Assembly (NCBI GenBank): GCA_028673005.1
Contig: CM054114.1
Coordinates: forward strand, 127,811,307-127,875,306
Origin: Tanypteryx hageni
Taxonomy: Eukaryota; Arthropoda; Insecta; Odonata; Petaluridae
Reading direction: 5' to 3'
Length of the DNA: 64,000 bases
Part shown: piece after piece, positions 1-11,600 of the stretch
Layout of the letters: every line of letters begins with the position of its first letter
Numbering within the stretch: the first letter of the stretch is position 1
Notes under the pieces: generated by a model
Database searches by the model: none
What the model saw: only the letters and a program-made list of their open reading frames with translations
Told to the model about the DNA's origin: nothing
Made by a program: the position numbers and the translations under genes

Positions 1-115
1 TCATCTTTTCATAACCTTGTTGAAGATATCTGAGATTTTTTAAAAATATTTAAGTAGTTGTTCTCATTTTATTTTCAGCCATAAGTCGAATTCGATAATT
101 CTCTAGCGATTCAAC
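1..115 (+). repeat. Dispersed repeat family R-A, copy 1 (partial)
   Basis: This stretch has the order 'taaccttg', 'agatatctgag', an AT-rich spacer, then 'ttttcagccataag' and a motif like 'gaattcgataattctct'. The same order recurs at 9290-9405 and, inverted, at 8985-9065. It is cut by the window edge, so its true left end is unknown. Nothing suggests coding. The family is named here only for cross-reference; I do not recognise it. Confidence 0.55.
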
Positions 116-1320
116 AAAATGATCAAATTCCATGAACGTAGAGAGATCCGTTCGTCAACTTTATCGTCTATAAACTATAATTACGCCCGTTATTTCGACT
201 GTAAAATAAATTTATTATAATAACCCATCTCTCGAGGCTCCTGATACTGTGTAATCAACATAAAAAGTTGAAGTTAGGGGAAGAGTTCCGGTCGATAGAA
301 TTAGTATGAGCTACTCCGACTCTATAGGATAAAAAATAAACCAAAATATTTATAGTTTCATTAAAAATATATTGCACTAAAATTGGTACTAATATACTCG
401 AGTTCACCAGATTCATGATTACACTCTTCAATTTAGAGATTCAAGACCGTTTAAAAACAAATATAGATCACCTAAAGATAGCCATAAATATCGTATGATA
501 AAAGATGTTCGCTCTTCGTGATGGTAAATGGTGAACAGGAAGAAGTAAATTTATCAATAAGCTGAACTGCATACTTTAGTCAAGAAAAACATGAAATCGA
601 TTTTCCACTTGCTGAAATCGAATCATAAATGAAAGAGCAAAAAAAATAGAAGGAAATAAACAGATGAATATCATATTGATATTAAGACGGCAAAAATTGT
701 CATGTTCGATTAAGGGATTTTAGGCTGATGATAAAATTTATTCCTGAAAATCACAAACCGAATGGAGATATAAGAAACAGACGGCAGAGTTGGCACAAAC
801 TGGTTAATTTTTCGATTAAAGATCTCTAAACCGATTTCACTAGAAGTCTACGTCTCTGAAGAAACTAGAAAATTTCCATGGTTAGCCTACAAATTATTCT
901 ATTTAAAAAGCGGAATCATAAGTTACTAAAGCGTAGGAAATGAAGAGTGAAGGTGATGTCATGGAGATTACACGACGTTCTGCGCCATACGAAGAGACAA
1001 GAAAAGAAAAAAATACTACTGGAAAGACAGAACAAGGACATCGAAGTGTCAAATGACAGAAAATTGTGAAAGAAGGCGATCAACGCTCTACTCATCCGTA
1101 ATTGCTCGAAGAAAAAAGAGCCACCAAGAAACTGAAAGACGGATGCGGAAGGCATCAAACGAAATTAATCCTGAAAATCCTAAACACAAACGTAAAACCG
1201 AGTGACAGGAAGATTTTTTTAATACGACAAAGTAAAAAGAAGTTTGAACTGTGTTAAATTCTTTTCGAGTCGATTAACAGCGAAGACCACCGATAGCGGG
1301 TACATGGTAGCGGGAACTGT
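116..1320. other. AT-rich non-coding stretch, nothing recognised
   Basis: Both strands were read for coding similarity and element ends and none was found. The one short open frame (916-1158, minus) is rich in F, S and L from an A-rich complement and looks like chance. Confidence 0.6.
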
Positions 1321-1324
1321 TTTT

Positions 1325-1400
1325 TCATAACCTTTTCATAGTTATTGGAGATACCTAATTGCTATTATTTTCTATTTTTCCATTTGTTACTCAAGAGCTT
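1325..1400 (+). repeat. Dispersed repeat family R-A, short fragment
   Basis: The segment 'cataaccttttcatagttattggagatacctaattgc' (split here by position, 1327-1363) matches the 'ccttg..atggctattggagatacc' core at 9290-9330. Only this core is preserved. It is a degraded fragment with no coding potential. Confidence 0.45.
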
Positions 1401-4400
1401 ATTTGTCAATTGAATATAACTATGGTGATCTATATTCCATTAATTACATTAAATGATCTGCCTAGAATACTTTTTTAAGTGCACTTGTTAGCAAAAACAA
1501 ATTGATATGTTTTCATTTTGTCATTCAGTCATTCAGATAACGAGGAAAGTATTTTTAATTATAGAAGTTTATTGGATATTTTTATTATAAAGCGCCTGAT
1601 ATATATAGTTTTAAAGATTTTAATAAGGGCAAGGTTAAATTTACAAGACGTAAATAAACCCTAACTTTCATTGATACGAAAAAATGACATTTTTTATAAT
1701 TTACAAAAAAATAACAATATTGACATATACTATACCACAAAATTCCTAACGATTATGCACAAAACCACTGCTCTATTGCTATTAGTGTCAATTTTTTAGC
1801 CTAGCCACTCAGCAATCCAACTCCACGGGTCAGATATTATCCTTTCATGGAATCAGTACGCACGCTACGAATTTGAATAGAGAAAACGATGAACTAGTAT
1901 AACCAATAAGTGGATATACAAAGCAGTTTTTAATTAAAGAAATACAGTTACAGGTACGTGGAATGCCAAACAAAGTCCTTTGATGCGTTGCACGGAAAGG
2001 GAAATGCATGCCGTCCTATGGTCGCAGTTAATTACTGCAGCAAACAGTTTTTCTCAGCCAATCGGAGCGCCAGTCGCCTCCATATTCTCCTTTCCAAGTT
2101 GCGTGAACGGCGAGCATTCAAACTCAGAGAAAAAATTACATTTTTTCTCGGATCAATTGATCGCGTCGTCTCATCAAAAGAAGAGCACATAATTGACGAG
2201 GATATTGCTAATTAAGCTTTTCCGCGGCTCAAAATAAAACGGCGCTTCCCTTCGCAATAAAAACGACAAAATATTTTTTTATCTCGCTTTTTTACGTGAA
2301 GCGTCATATTTAAAGCTGAAAAATTGCCGAGAGAGCTCCAAATATTGGAAGGTTAATGATTACCAACATGTTCAACGAACGTTAACAAGTTGTCAACCTT
2401 TTTTATACGCATCACTCAAAAAGCGCGTATTGTTTCCGTCAGTGTCTGCCCGCATTTATTTCTTTATCGGAATTTTAGCAATTCGATATTTTTATCAAAA
2501 CGCAAGAGATAAATGATATCCTATGTTTAACATCTGTATCACGGTTAGCATCTTACAATAAAAATGGCGAGCTTTATCCTTTCACTCGTTCAATTTTGAC
2601 CTTGCAAAATGAAATTTTCCAGAAAATATAACAAAATAAATGTATCCCATTAGTACAGTGTTTTATAGGAGCAGAAAATGTTATATAAATTTCATTCTAA
2701 AGTTTCTATTGCATAACTGTGGTCGAATGAATGCTTTTTGGCCTCTCGTACTGAAAGGATTTATTACAGAATGGTATCAGAATAGAATACTTGTCATATC
2801 ATACAATCAGGAAAAGCATATTATAGGAAAAAGTATTATCAAATATAATTCTTCGAACAGAAATCAGATAACTTAAATTCCATTACCTATGGAACGGGAT
2901 ATTGTTCCAGATATACTACGGCATCATCGTCAACTATATCGGTAAGTAAAATGATACATTGGGAGCGAACTAAACGTGATAACAGGAAAAGCTCTTATGA
3001 GCGGCGAGCAGAAGACTGCATTTAATTTCTCATTTGGAAGGACATATGCATAGGAAAGAACGCCCATAAAACTTAAACCGCACAATATTTGGAATATTAA
3101 ATGGAATCAGCTTTGTGCTTTCTTTAATCATGCATCGTTACCGCAAGGTTTCCTCCCCCATCATTAATTTCCGCGGGTAAGGATAGCAGAGAAAATATTA
3201 AGAAAAAAATAATTAAATACTTAAAATAACACGAAAGCGGAATTGGCTGCGAAAAAAACTGATGCTAAAGGAAGTGAACAAATTTTTTGCTAAGTCGGCA
3301 AAAGCGTGTGGAGCCATAAGGACGTTGAATGAGCAAAGCGACAGCGGTTGGCTTCGGAAGATTGCGTGGGTCTTGGAGCCAAAGCGAGATATCACATTCA
3401 GGTCGGATACGAGGAGGAGAGAGATATGACGGGGAGATGGTTCAAGAGATGGTTCGGAGGAGAAGAGAGGATAAAAACGCAAATATTGAACCATGATTAA
3501 CTATGAAGAGTCGCGATGAAAAATTCAATCGTAAACTTTCGACTCACTTCTTCGCTCGCTTTTTATTCTAACCGAAAGAACGTAGAGACTTTTACGCCGG
3601 ACAGTTTTTATTTATGCATGAATCGAGGGTACGGAACGCGTGGATGAGAATCCATTTTTTTCAGATAGAGAGAACAAACTAAGTAAAGGATAAAAACCTG
3701 TGGAGAAGATATATCTATACTCTCAAATGATAACGCTTAACTGTTTCCTTCTGTTTCCCCGCGTTTTGTTTTATTAATGTAGGGGATTCAACAAAAGAAT
3801 AACGCCATGTCGCATAAGTTGCAGAAGGCCGGTTTTATTATTTCCAAAGAAATAAAAACATATTCTACAAAAGATTATTTAGGAACTTTCTACCACTTTC
3901 ATTAATTACAATCATTCTCAAGATGTGGCGGTCAAAATTCCTATTTTTACCTCCTTTTGAAATTAAATCAGTGTGTTGAAACGTTAGTTTTAATATTGAG
4001 GGAATCACAGCCATTCTATCTGTGATGATATTATCTCACTAAACTTACTAAAATGCACGACATAACAAATAGAGTTTTATGACTTGTATTTATCATCTTT
4101 GGAATCAAACGCTCAGCCTCATTGACCAAGTTAACCTTCTATTTAAAAAAACTTCCTCCAACAGATATAAAAAGGTTGGGAATCCTGACGCACATTTTGC
4201 CTATAAAGGAGCCGTCATCAGTGGAGTCTCACGCGTGCCTTAGTTTGGGAATCAATAGTGTAGAACATTCTTATCACTCTGCAACCAACAAAAAAATAGA
4301 AGAAAATAATAATCTCTGCAACACAAATGAGGGATGAATTGCAGAACAAATTACATATGGCGCTATTTTGTTTGGGATTATGTCGTCACCATAAGATTAC

Positions 4401-4429
4401 GTCTTTGGTTGAGGTCAACAGCCTTTATA
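1401..4429. other. AT-rich non-coding stretch, nothing recognised
   Basis: I see no gene, RNA or element end in these 3 kb. The short open frames (1958-2215, 2640-2876 plus; 3213-3494 minus) lack recognisable motifs. Parts of 2000-2200 and 3200-3500 are less AT-rich than the surroundings, but no domain or splice pair can be argued. Confidence 0.5.
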
Positions 4430-4680
4430 CCTTTATATATAATTACTCAATGTCTGTCCGTCCGTCCGTCGTCCGTCTGTTCCCCCTTTTATCTCTTGAC
4501 AGTTTCTCATAGAGAAATGCTGTAAACGCCATTTTGTTTCTGCCAACTAGGAGACCCCCAGGAAAACTATTTTCGTTTACGGAAGTATGTCGCTTCGACT
4601 CCGGGAGACGATTATATTTTTCCATATGTTTACACAGGAGTTTCGATTTTTCAAGGGGCAAGGTTAATTTCATTCATTAA
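4430..4680 (-). repeat. Dispersed repeat family R-B, copy 1
   Basis: Read on the minus strand this copy carries, in order, 'aaatcgaaactcctgtgtaa', a tRNA B-box-like block (decayed here, intact in copy 2), 'ccgtaaacgaaaatagtttt', 'acagcatttctctatgagaa', and a (GGAC)n-like run followed by 'cattgagtaattatatata'. The same order is seen on the plus strand at 11370-11600 and, more degraded, at 24440-24600. It looks like a short non-autonomous retroposon, probably SINE-like because of the B-box-like block. Confidence 0.6.
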
Positions 4681-7190
4681 AATACGTAAATATGGACCGA
4701 ATTTCTCCGTGTTTGCTTTATTCGACGGCTAAAACTATAACCATATCTTATTATTGTGCTGTTTTGATGTTATGCAGAAGAAGTTGTCAAAAACACGCGT
4801 TTCCTTTCGAAATTTTATGGCTTTTTTGTACTCTTTCAGGGTGTTGCCAAGGCGACTCGCGTTGTTGCCTCCGATTGAATTAGCGTCTATTAAGCCTTCA
4901 AATAGACAAACTGATAGCGTTATCCGCTTCGCGCTGTTTATAAAGCACCGAAATTATAGTTGTAGCAACATCATTCTTAATAGATTGTAACGTTAATAAT
5001 TACAGATTATTATTCTGTAAACTGCGCGTGGACTGTGGGCATTTTTAATGGTTGACCAAAAGAAAACATCTTCTTTCTTTATTTAAGTACTGGAATGTGA
5101 CCTTTTTCATATGGGAAAGACAATTATAATTGCTCATATTATATAAATCACAAAAACAAACATGGCATAGCAATATATCAGTTCTCTAATTTTATAAGGA
5201 GAAATTGGCTATTATTACTTTTAAACATGCTGATTTCTTACTGACTTCGCAAAACATTTTGCGGGTACCACCAGTAGTCTCTTAATTCCACTTAAAAGGA
5301 TTATATCAATGCTATGTAATGATACGTTACACATTTAAAAGCAGCGGACTCTGTTAAAAATCGGAAAATATTCACTTTTTTCATGAAAACAGTTGTTCAC
5401 TCTCATTTAATATGAGATTTGAATTCTGTTTTCGAAAAATGTAAATCTGTCATTCAACTACAGAACTGTTTATGCCCCGAGCTAATATCTTAATTTCAAC
5501 AAATCCAAAAATGCAAATTTATAATGCCCTGCTCCGATATCATGTTTCTCTTATGGGAGTATAGAAATTAACCGAACGGGTCCAAAAAAGGCACCGATTG
5601 CTCCCCTGCAGATAATTCTAGATCCACCAACTTTGTAACATTTTTAGCCTTTATGTCGATGGTCCTATCCTGAAAATTTGGCCTCTCTGAGATTCGGGAT
5701 TCAAGAGAAATTACCCAAACAGACGGATGGACAGACATCCAGGATACATAAGCAATTAAAAAAAAACCATAAAAATTATTGCAAATTTTTCAAATCGTTT
5801 TGTCATTCTGGATTCCATACTAAATAATTCCATGATAAAAATTTTTCGGTTCAGTTTCAAGTAAATGAGACAGCGTAAGGAATCATACATCCAGCCCTTG
5901 ATGAGAGATTTCGTTTCCTTGGTCTTAGCTAGAGGATAGAAAAACTGTCATAATACCATACGTATCGCGTCACACTATGTTCTCTGTCGCGGCGCAACAG
6001 TGTTTTGCGGCACACCGGTTGCGGAGCTACGCGTAAGAGCAGTGGTATTCATAGTGCGGCGCCAATACTCAAAGTGCTACCAGAAGGATCTGAAAGCGGT
6101 ACCAGTAAAATCCTGGCATTATCTTGGGTATCTCATGTGCCACAATCCCTCATTTACTTCAACTTTCACTTTCATGAAACTGCTTAAATAGACTATTTGG
6201 TAAATATACAGAGTACGTGTACATTTTCCTAATACTGTACAATGATTTTTATGAGATTTTTAAGGGAAATTTAGTTTTTTACGAAAACATGTAGGGATAT
6301 CAGGTAGCTGATGAAATTGTTCATAGGGTACAAAAGAACTTGGAATAACACTGCGTTAGTGAACCAATTTACACTCCGGACCTCTCTCTACATCCATCCT
6401 ACTGCCCTCGGAGATCAACTTCCACCAACGAAACGCCATCCAAAAAAAAATAAACGGCATTCCATCCCTGAAGGTCCGGACTTCTTCAACGCTTCCTTCC
6501 GAGCATCGCTGCATAATTTAAGCGGTCGAGTGGCGCATGCGCATCGGCGGTTTTTATCCCCTACCCGCCTCCGATCGACGCAAGTATCTGTTCTCCCTCC
6601 TATTCTCTTCCTGCTTGCCTCTCCATTTCTCCTCTTTTCTCCATTTCTCTCTCTCTCTCTTCGCAGCCACTCTGTAGCGGTCAACAAGAGAGCCGGGGCA
6701 CGTAGGAGGGCCCTCCAGAAAGTGTCCTTGAGGTGACACCGAGGGAAGAAGGCCTTTTTGACTAGTTTTTTTTTCACTGTCCCTTCCACTTCTCTTAAAA
6801 ACGGGGTCTTATAGGGTCACTCTTTTTCCGTGGATTTAAAAAAAATTCATTTGTGGGAAATTTTATTCCGATATTTAATTAAGTACAATTATAGATTCCG
6901 AAAAAGTTTTCTTTTCTTAAGTATTACGTAAGAAAGAATTAATGTATCACGGACAGACAACGTCAGAGATATGATGAAATAATAATTTCACGATTTACCG
7001 GATGCTTTGCGACCGAGCCTATTCCGGTTGACCGATGCGTCCATTTACACGTACCATAGTACTCAAAAATGAAAAAAAGCAAATGATAAGAAAGTACATA
7101 CGGCGTTTTATCGGTGTGTCAGCAATAGAAAAGAATTATAATGTGGTCAGGATACACCCCACAGGTATCAATCAAACTGTATTATAATTA
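4681..7190. other. Non-coding stretch with degraded repeat and a GC-rich CT tract
   Basis: Around 5540-5740 there is a degraded repeat ending in an 'acagacggatggacagac' run, like other repeats here with such runs. At 6480-6740 GC rises. It holds a palindrome GCGCATGCGC (6533-6542), which fits the NRF1 consensus, followed by a CT tract (6590-6665). The overlapping open frames at 6311-6789 on both strands are produced by this low-complexity stretch and resemble no protein I know. Confidence 0.4.
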
Positions 7191-7197
7191 TTACAAA

Positions 7198-7227
7198 CTA
7201 GTGGAGAGCCCGCAGTTCTACTGCGGG
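7198..7227 (-). mobile_element. Helitron-like 3' end
   Basis: On the minus strand a hairpin with a 7-base stem (CCCGCAG / CTGCGGG, loop 5 bases, 7209-7227) is followed after 7 bases by CTAG and then T. A GC hairpin just before a terminal CTRR, inserted before T, is the standard Helitron 3' signature. The element body would lie at higher coordinates (from 7228 on). Its 5' TC end cannot be placed and no Rep/helicase coding remains, so this would be a non-autonomous copy. Confidence 0.5.
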
Positions 7228-7469
7228 AAAATTTGAGAAACGTCAAAAAAATATTACAATAAACGAAGAACGAACAGAAAAGAAGAATAAAACGTCGGGA
7301 GAAAGTGGAAAAAATGAGAAACAAACAAATAAGAACAAAGATAAAACCGCAAAGACGAACAAAAATGATAAAAGTAGTAACAAACGAAGAGCAAAAGAAA
7401 AATAATAATGAAACGTGGATAGTGTGACAAACCATTTAATTACAATGCCATACAACAAATAAATGCATT

Positions 7470-7660
7470 TTCCACCTCTCCTTGTTTTCTCCTTCTCTCC
7501 CTTCTTCCCATTCTCTCTCCCTCTATCTCTTCCTTCCTTCTATTAACCCTCTCTCTTCCTTCTTCCCATTATCCCTCCCTCTCCCTCTATTCCTTTCTCC
7601 CATTCTCTCTCTCCCTACCTTCCATTTTCTCTCCATCTCTTCCTTCCATTGTCCAATCCC
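7470..7660 (+). repeat. Pyrimidine-rich (CT) tract
   Basis: Almost pure C/T, built of irregular 'ctctccctctt' and 'cttcccattctctctcc' modules about 30-40 bases long that recur three to four times. The S/L/F/P-rich open frame across it is a composition artefact. Confidence 0.8.
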
Positions 7661-8984
7661 TAAGGACTAGGTCTCCATGGAAAGGAAAATTTTTTCATTA
7701 AAAACACGAGATTTAGTAGCTTAGGTTCAATTTTGAAAAAATTCGATATGTATTTGAAATTTCACCGTAGGAAAATGAAACTTCATCATTTTCTTCATAT
7801 TCGAGTTGAAGTCCCGACTTTGTACGAGGATTTTTAGCTATTTTAATGTACAAATGAAAAATAGTCTAAACTCATCTTTATGTTTTTAAATGGGTAAATT
7901 AAAACAAAATATTAAACATTAAATAAATTAGTCGAATGAATCGGTTTAAAAAACAATCTACCACCCTATACTCTTTATTGCGGTCAAAACGATATATTCC
8001 CCTTGTCTCTACGTTATGTAGTTTTTGCGTTATAGATACAAATGTTTTACCGGACACCGCCTCAGACAGCAGGTACGTCAGAGCCAGTTGAAGTGTTGTC
8101 TACGAGGAAGTCATGTAGCGCGTATTTTGAAATAAATTTCTAAATAGTAAACCCACACATATTCTTGATTTCCATTGCATTACGTTACCATGTTGGGAGA
8201 TAGTAACCACATTCGTTATTGACGCAGCAAGCAACGCTGATGCCAATTTTATATGCAGTAAAACGTTAAAAATAAATGCGTATTTAATACACTTGAATCT
8301 ACCGGAAAGTAAAAAATAGTCTTGGGCAAATGAAAGTTTCGCGACAAAAAAACATTAACCAAAGTTTAATAGTGAAGCTTTACGCTACATCTCGTTTATA
8401 TGCCTAAAGTTATTTTTGCATTCTGGAACATTCAATCATGTGAAATTTGTTTTAAGTTTTTAATTATTAGTGCATACAAAATGTGAACTCGTTAAAATAA
8501 TTTTTTATGAATTCTACTTATATGTTTTAGCCTAAGATTAAAAACTCAGTCAATTTTCGCAGAAAATCTCCTCAAATACCTTCAAAATTCAGCTATTTTA
8601 TTATTATTACTATCAGACTTAGTCAACACAATATCAATTGATAAATGAATATGTTTAATTTTGCTACCGTAGTATTATTTATCATAACCAAGGTACTGTT
8701 TAACTCCAAAACTGCTTCGAAATTGTTTTAATATGTAGACAAATGCGAAGCGAATTTATAATCCCAGTCAATCAGACAAAAATTTCATGAAACCGGCAAC
8801 AATGCAAATCACCTTGACGAAGAAAGATTTTCACAAAAAATACAATTAATTTTCGCGTTCAAAAGTAAGCTGTGGACCGATTAGGCGCGTATTTGTAAAT
8901 CAACGGCAGGAAAATGCAATTTGGTTCTTTCAGGCCTTTGTTTCATGTTCAGAATTTCTACGGCGATGATAAGTAACATTAATA
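7661..8984. other. AT-rich non-coding stretch, nothing recognised
   Basis: No coding, RNA or element signature was seen. A short 'gagttgaagtcccgac' at 7803-7820 faintly recalls the 'attgaagtcccgggttcgattcc' block of family R-C, but the similarity is too short to annotate. Confidence 0.5.
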
Positions 8985-9405
8985 TATTTAACAGGGAATT
9001 ATTGAACTCATCTTATGGCTGAAAAATGAAAGAACGAGCACTTAAAAAAAAATATTTGACTTAGATATCTACAATGGTTTTTCGTAACCTTGCTACGATT
9101 ATTGGAGATACCTTAAATAAGTATTTTAAAAATGCTTGTGCAAATGATCAGTGCGCAACATTCACAGCTGTCTTCAAGAACAAGCAATTGAAAACGTACT
9201 TGCCTTAGGTATCTCCAATAGTTTTAGAATCTATTTTCGGTGAATTACCACTGGAGACGGCTGCTTTGTAGCCGAAATGCGCATATTGTTTTTAACCTTG
9301 CCATGGCTACTGGAGATACCTGGGGCAATTACATTTATAATTGCTTCTTCTTGAAAATTTTCAGCCATAAGACGAGTTCGATTGTTCCCTGATGAATTCT
9401 AACCT
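8985..9405 (+). repeat. Dispersed repeat family R-A, inverted and direct copies
   Basis: Three pieces of the family lie together. 8985-9065 reads on the minus strand as 'agatatctaag', spacer, 'tttttcagccataagatgag'. The core 'taaccttgctacgattattggagatacc' occupies 9085-9112 on plus. 9245-9405 is the longest plus copy, with a small hairpin CGGCT..AGCCG near 9257-9275, then 'ccttgccatggctactggagatacc', then 'ttttcagccataagacgag'. Together they form an imperfect inverted repeat of about 100 bases per arm. No coding is seen. Confidence 0.6.
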
Positions 9406-10120
9406 GTGTTAATGAAATGAAAATGTATACGATCCTAGAACCGAACGTGCTTAAAAGATGCAAAGGGTAGATCTCTGTACATCGCGGAAAAATCGTCCAA
9501 ATCGTATATACCCTTCCTGAATTATTGAACGATGTAGAACTTTTGGGACATCCTGAGACATAATACATTCTTCACTTTAATATATAGTACAGGATAAGCA
9601 AATGCAGGGCATATGTGCGTATGTTATACAGCATGAAACTTGAAAGTTAAAATAATATTTACGGTATTTTTATATCCAATTTATCGGAAATTTACTGTGT
9701 ATTTAAGCAACTGATGACAAAGTGCATGCTATCTTCTCCCTCTTCTGGGTAACACAATAAATATTCCGATGACAGTCTTATTACTAAGAGTATTTATAAA
9801 ACACCCTTCAAGCTTTCTCTTAAATATAACGCGGTTTATTTCGTCGCAAAAGCTACGAGTGGATTTTGTATTAAATTACAACGAGATTCCCTTGCGCAGT
9901 AATGATGATTCTATTTCAAAAGTAGCCTAGATTATCTTCGAGAGTAAGATGGAGGGCGCTTACTCTCCGTCTCGCTTTGCTAGGTCAAAATCAGCACTCA
10001 GGATAATTAAACTCGGACTGTTAACGACATCGTAAAAACATCGCAACCTTTGTTCTCACGTGCAGGATTTGAAACCGCAATCTCAGGATGATAATGTAAA
10101 TATGCCGCTGTGGTCTGTAG
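9406..10120. other. AT-rich non-coding stretch, nothing recognised
   Basis: No supported feature. The open frame at 9335-9568 (minus) overlaps R-A and has no motif. Confidence 0.5.
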
Positions 10121-10758
10121 CGGGGGTGGCAAAACCGCGGTTCCTGGGCCGCATGCGGCGCTTTTAAATTTCCATTCAGATGGGTGTCAACGTTTTTGCT
10201 ACCACACAAATGACGTAGTTCGACTTGAGACGCGTTGAGGATGACTAAAAGACGTGAATTATATCTGATACTGGGAATGTTCGAGGTAAGACGGAACTGC
10301 CAGACAACACCGGGACGCCGATGTCGAGCCGCTGGACGTTCTCTTTCCTATAATGGCGAGGAACTTCTATAGAAAGGCCGCTAGTTCCACGCACATGGAG
10401 GTGCAACAGCTTGGGGGCATTAAGATTCGATGGTGGGACAAATACAAACGTCCCATCGCCATTCTGGATGTCCTTGACTCATTCCCGCCAAGGAAGCGGC
10501 CGAGGGTGGATTGATCCACCACCGAACCACCAACCACGTGCCAACACCAAGAGAAAACTCCGAGAAGACGCATTTAAAGAAATGGCAATGCGGAATGCCA
10601 ACCACGGTTGGCCAAAGAGAAGATAAGGTGAATTGCTTCAGATACAGGTTATGTTTTACGGTTCGTAAATTTATGAGCATAGAATATTTCATGCGGCTCT
10701 CGAACTTCTGAATATTATTGTATGCGGTTCCGAGGGTAAATACGTTTGGCCATCCCTG
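10121..10758. mobile_element. hAT-like DNA transposon remnant, 638 bp
   Basis: The ends are inverted repeats: left CGGGGGTGGCAAAAC, right (complement) CAGGGATGGCCAAAC, 12 of 15 identical, matching the CAGGGGTGGCCAAAC consensus common at hAT termini. Both ends run into GC-rich 'accgc', 'gccgcatgcggc' blocks, also typical of this group. Flanking 8-mers gtctgtag and gtccattg match at 5 of 8, compatible with a decayed 8-base target duplication. The interior (10290-10626) is coding-like but is not a recognisable hAT transposase. Confidence 0.55.
10290..10626 (+). pseudogene. Orphan coding-like segment inside the hAT-like element, one frameshift
   Basis: Frame A is open from 10290 (just after a TAA) to a TGA at 10512-10514, 74 codons with codon use unlike the AT-rich flanks. 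It contains MARNFYRKAASS, the block GGIKIRWWDKYKRP, and a terminal PPRKRPRVD. At that point the reading passes to the next frame and runs on as DPPPNHQPRANTKRKLREDA to a TAA at 10624-10626, ending GWPKRR. The switch inside 'gtggattgatcc' looks like a one-base frameshift in one continuous protein. The C-terminal part is proline- and lysine/arginine-rich. I do not recognise the family. It could be the tail of a transposon protein or a captured host gene fragment. Confidence 0.35.
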
Positions 10759-11369
10759 GTCCATTGCGTTAACATTCGGAAGTGCAGCTAGATGCGATTG
10801 CATATTATTAATTAAAAATTAATTACTATTTATAGATAATAAAAGGATAATAAATAGGAAACATCATCATACTATAATGGAACCAGTGTTTGTCTGTCTG
10901 TCTGTCAAGAATCAAAATTTTGAACTACTGGCGGTATAAGATACAAGGGCACATGTTCCGCCGATATCGCTGAGAGGGATAGCTGCATTTTTCAGATAAG
11001 AGCGTGAGCGTGAGAATAGGGAGTATTTTAATTATGATTTAGTGTTTTCATTTTAATTTAACACTTTATTGAAGCATAGTTGCCATTTTTGACGGGCAAT
11101 TACACTATTAACAATAAAAATTTGTCTCCCCTCAGAAGAGGTGGTTACAATTTATACTAGAAAAAGTATGTTCGTGTACTGATTAAGGCATGCGTGATTA
11201 GATAAAATGAGGAGTGCTTTTTTCAGACTTTCTAAATTATTCTTAATTTTTTTAAATTTGAAGGAAATGTATTAAATACTAGTGTAATTACCTGTTACAC
11301 TCAGAGTGACAAAATAAAGACTTGACGTATATTGTAGATTGTTGTAATTCGCCTTTTATTTTGAACTAG
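10759..11369. other. AT-rich non-coding stretch
   Basis: A short (GTCT)4-like run lies at 10890-10906, within a degraded repeat of the 'gtctgtctgtc' class. Nothing else is recognised. Confidence 0.5.
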
Positions 11370-11600
11370 AAAAGTGCAACAATGCAACTTGAAAAATCGA
11401 AACTCCTGTGTAACCACATGGGAAAATATAATTGCCTCCTGGAGTCGAACCTGGGACACTTCCGTAAACGAAAATAGTTTTCCCGGGTTTTCCTAGTTGG
11501 CAGAAATAAAATGGAGTTTCCAGCATTTCCCTATGACAAACTGTTCAAGACATAAAAGGTCGGACGGACAGACATTGAGAAATTATATATAAAACATTCT
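11370..11600 (+). repeat. Dispersed repeat family R-B, copy 2 (best preserved)
   Basis: Order on plus: 'gaaaaatcgaaactcctgtg', a block whose complement reads CCAGGTTCGACTCC, 'ccgtaaacgaaaatagtttt', 'ccagcatttccctatgacaa', then 'ggtcggacggacagacattg' and 'agaaattatatata'. On the minus strand the block at 11441-11451 is GGTTCGACTCC, close to the RNA polymerase III B box. An internal B box suggests a tRNA-derived SINE transcribed on the minus strand. No A box could be placed with confidence, and no clear target duplication was seen. Confidence 0.6.

Noticed and set aside
5245..5275. Third Helitron end (perfect CGCAAAA/TTTTGCG hairpin followed by a CAGTAG)
   Set aside because: The required CTRR terminus is not present at a proper distance, so the hairpin alone is too weak.
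6311..6789. Overlapping 141- and 124-codon frames on both strands
   Set aside because: Both read a GC-rich CT-tract region, and neither looks like a protein family.
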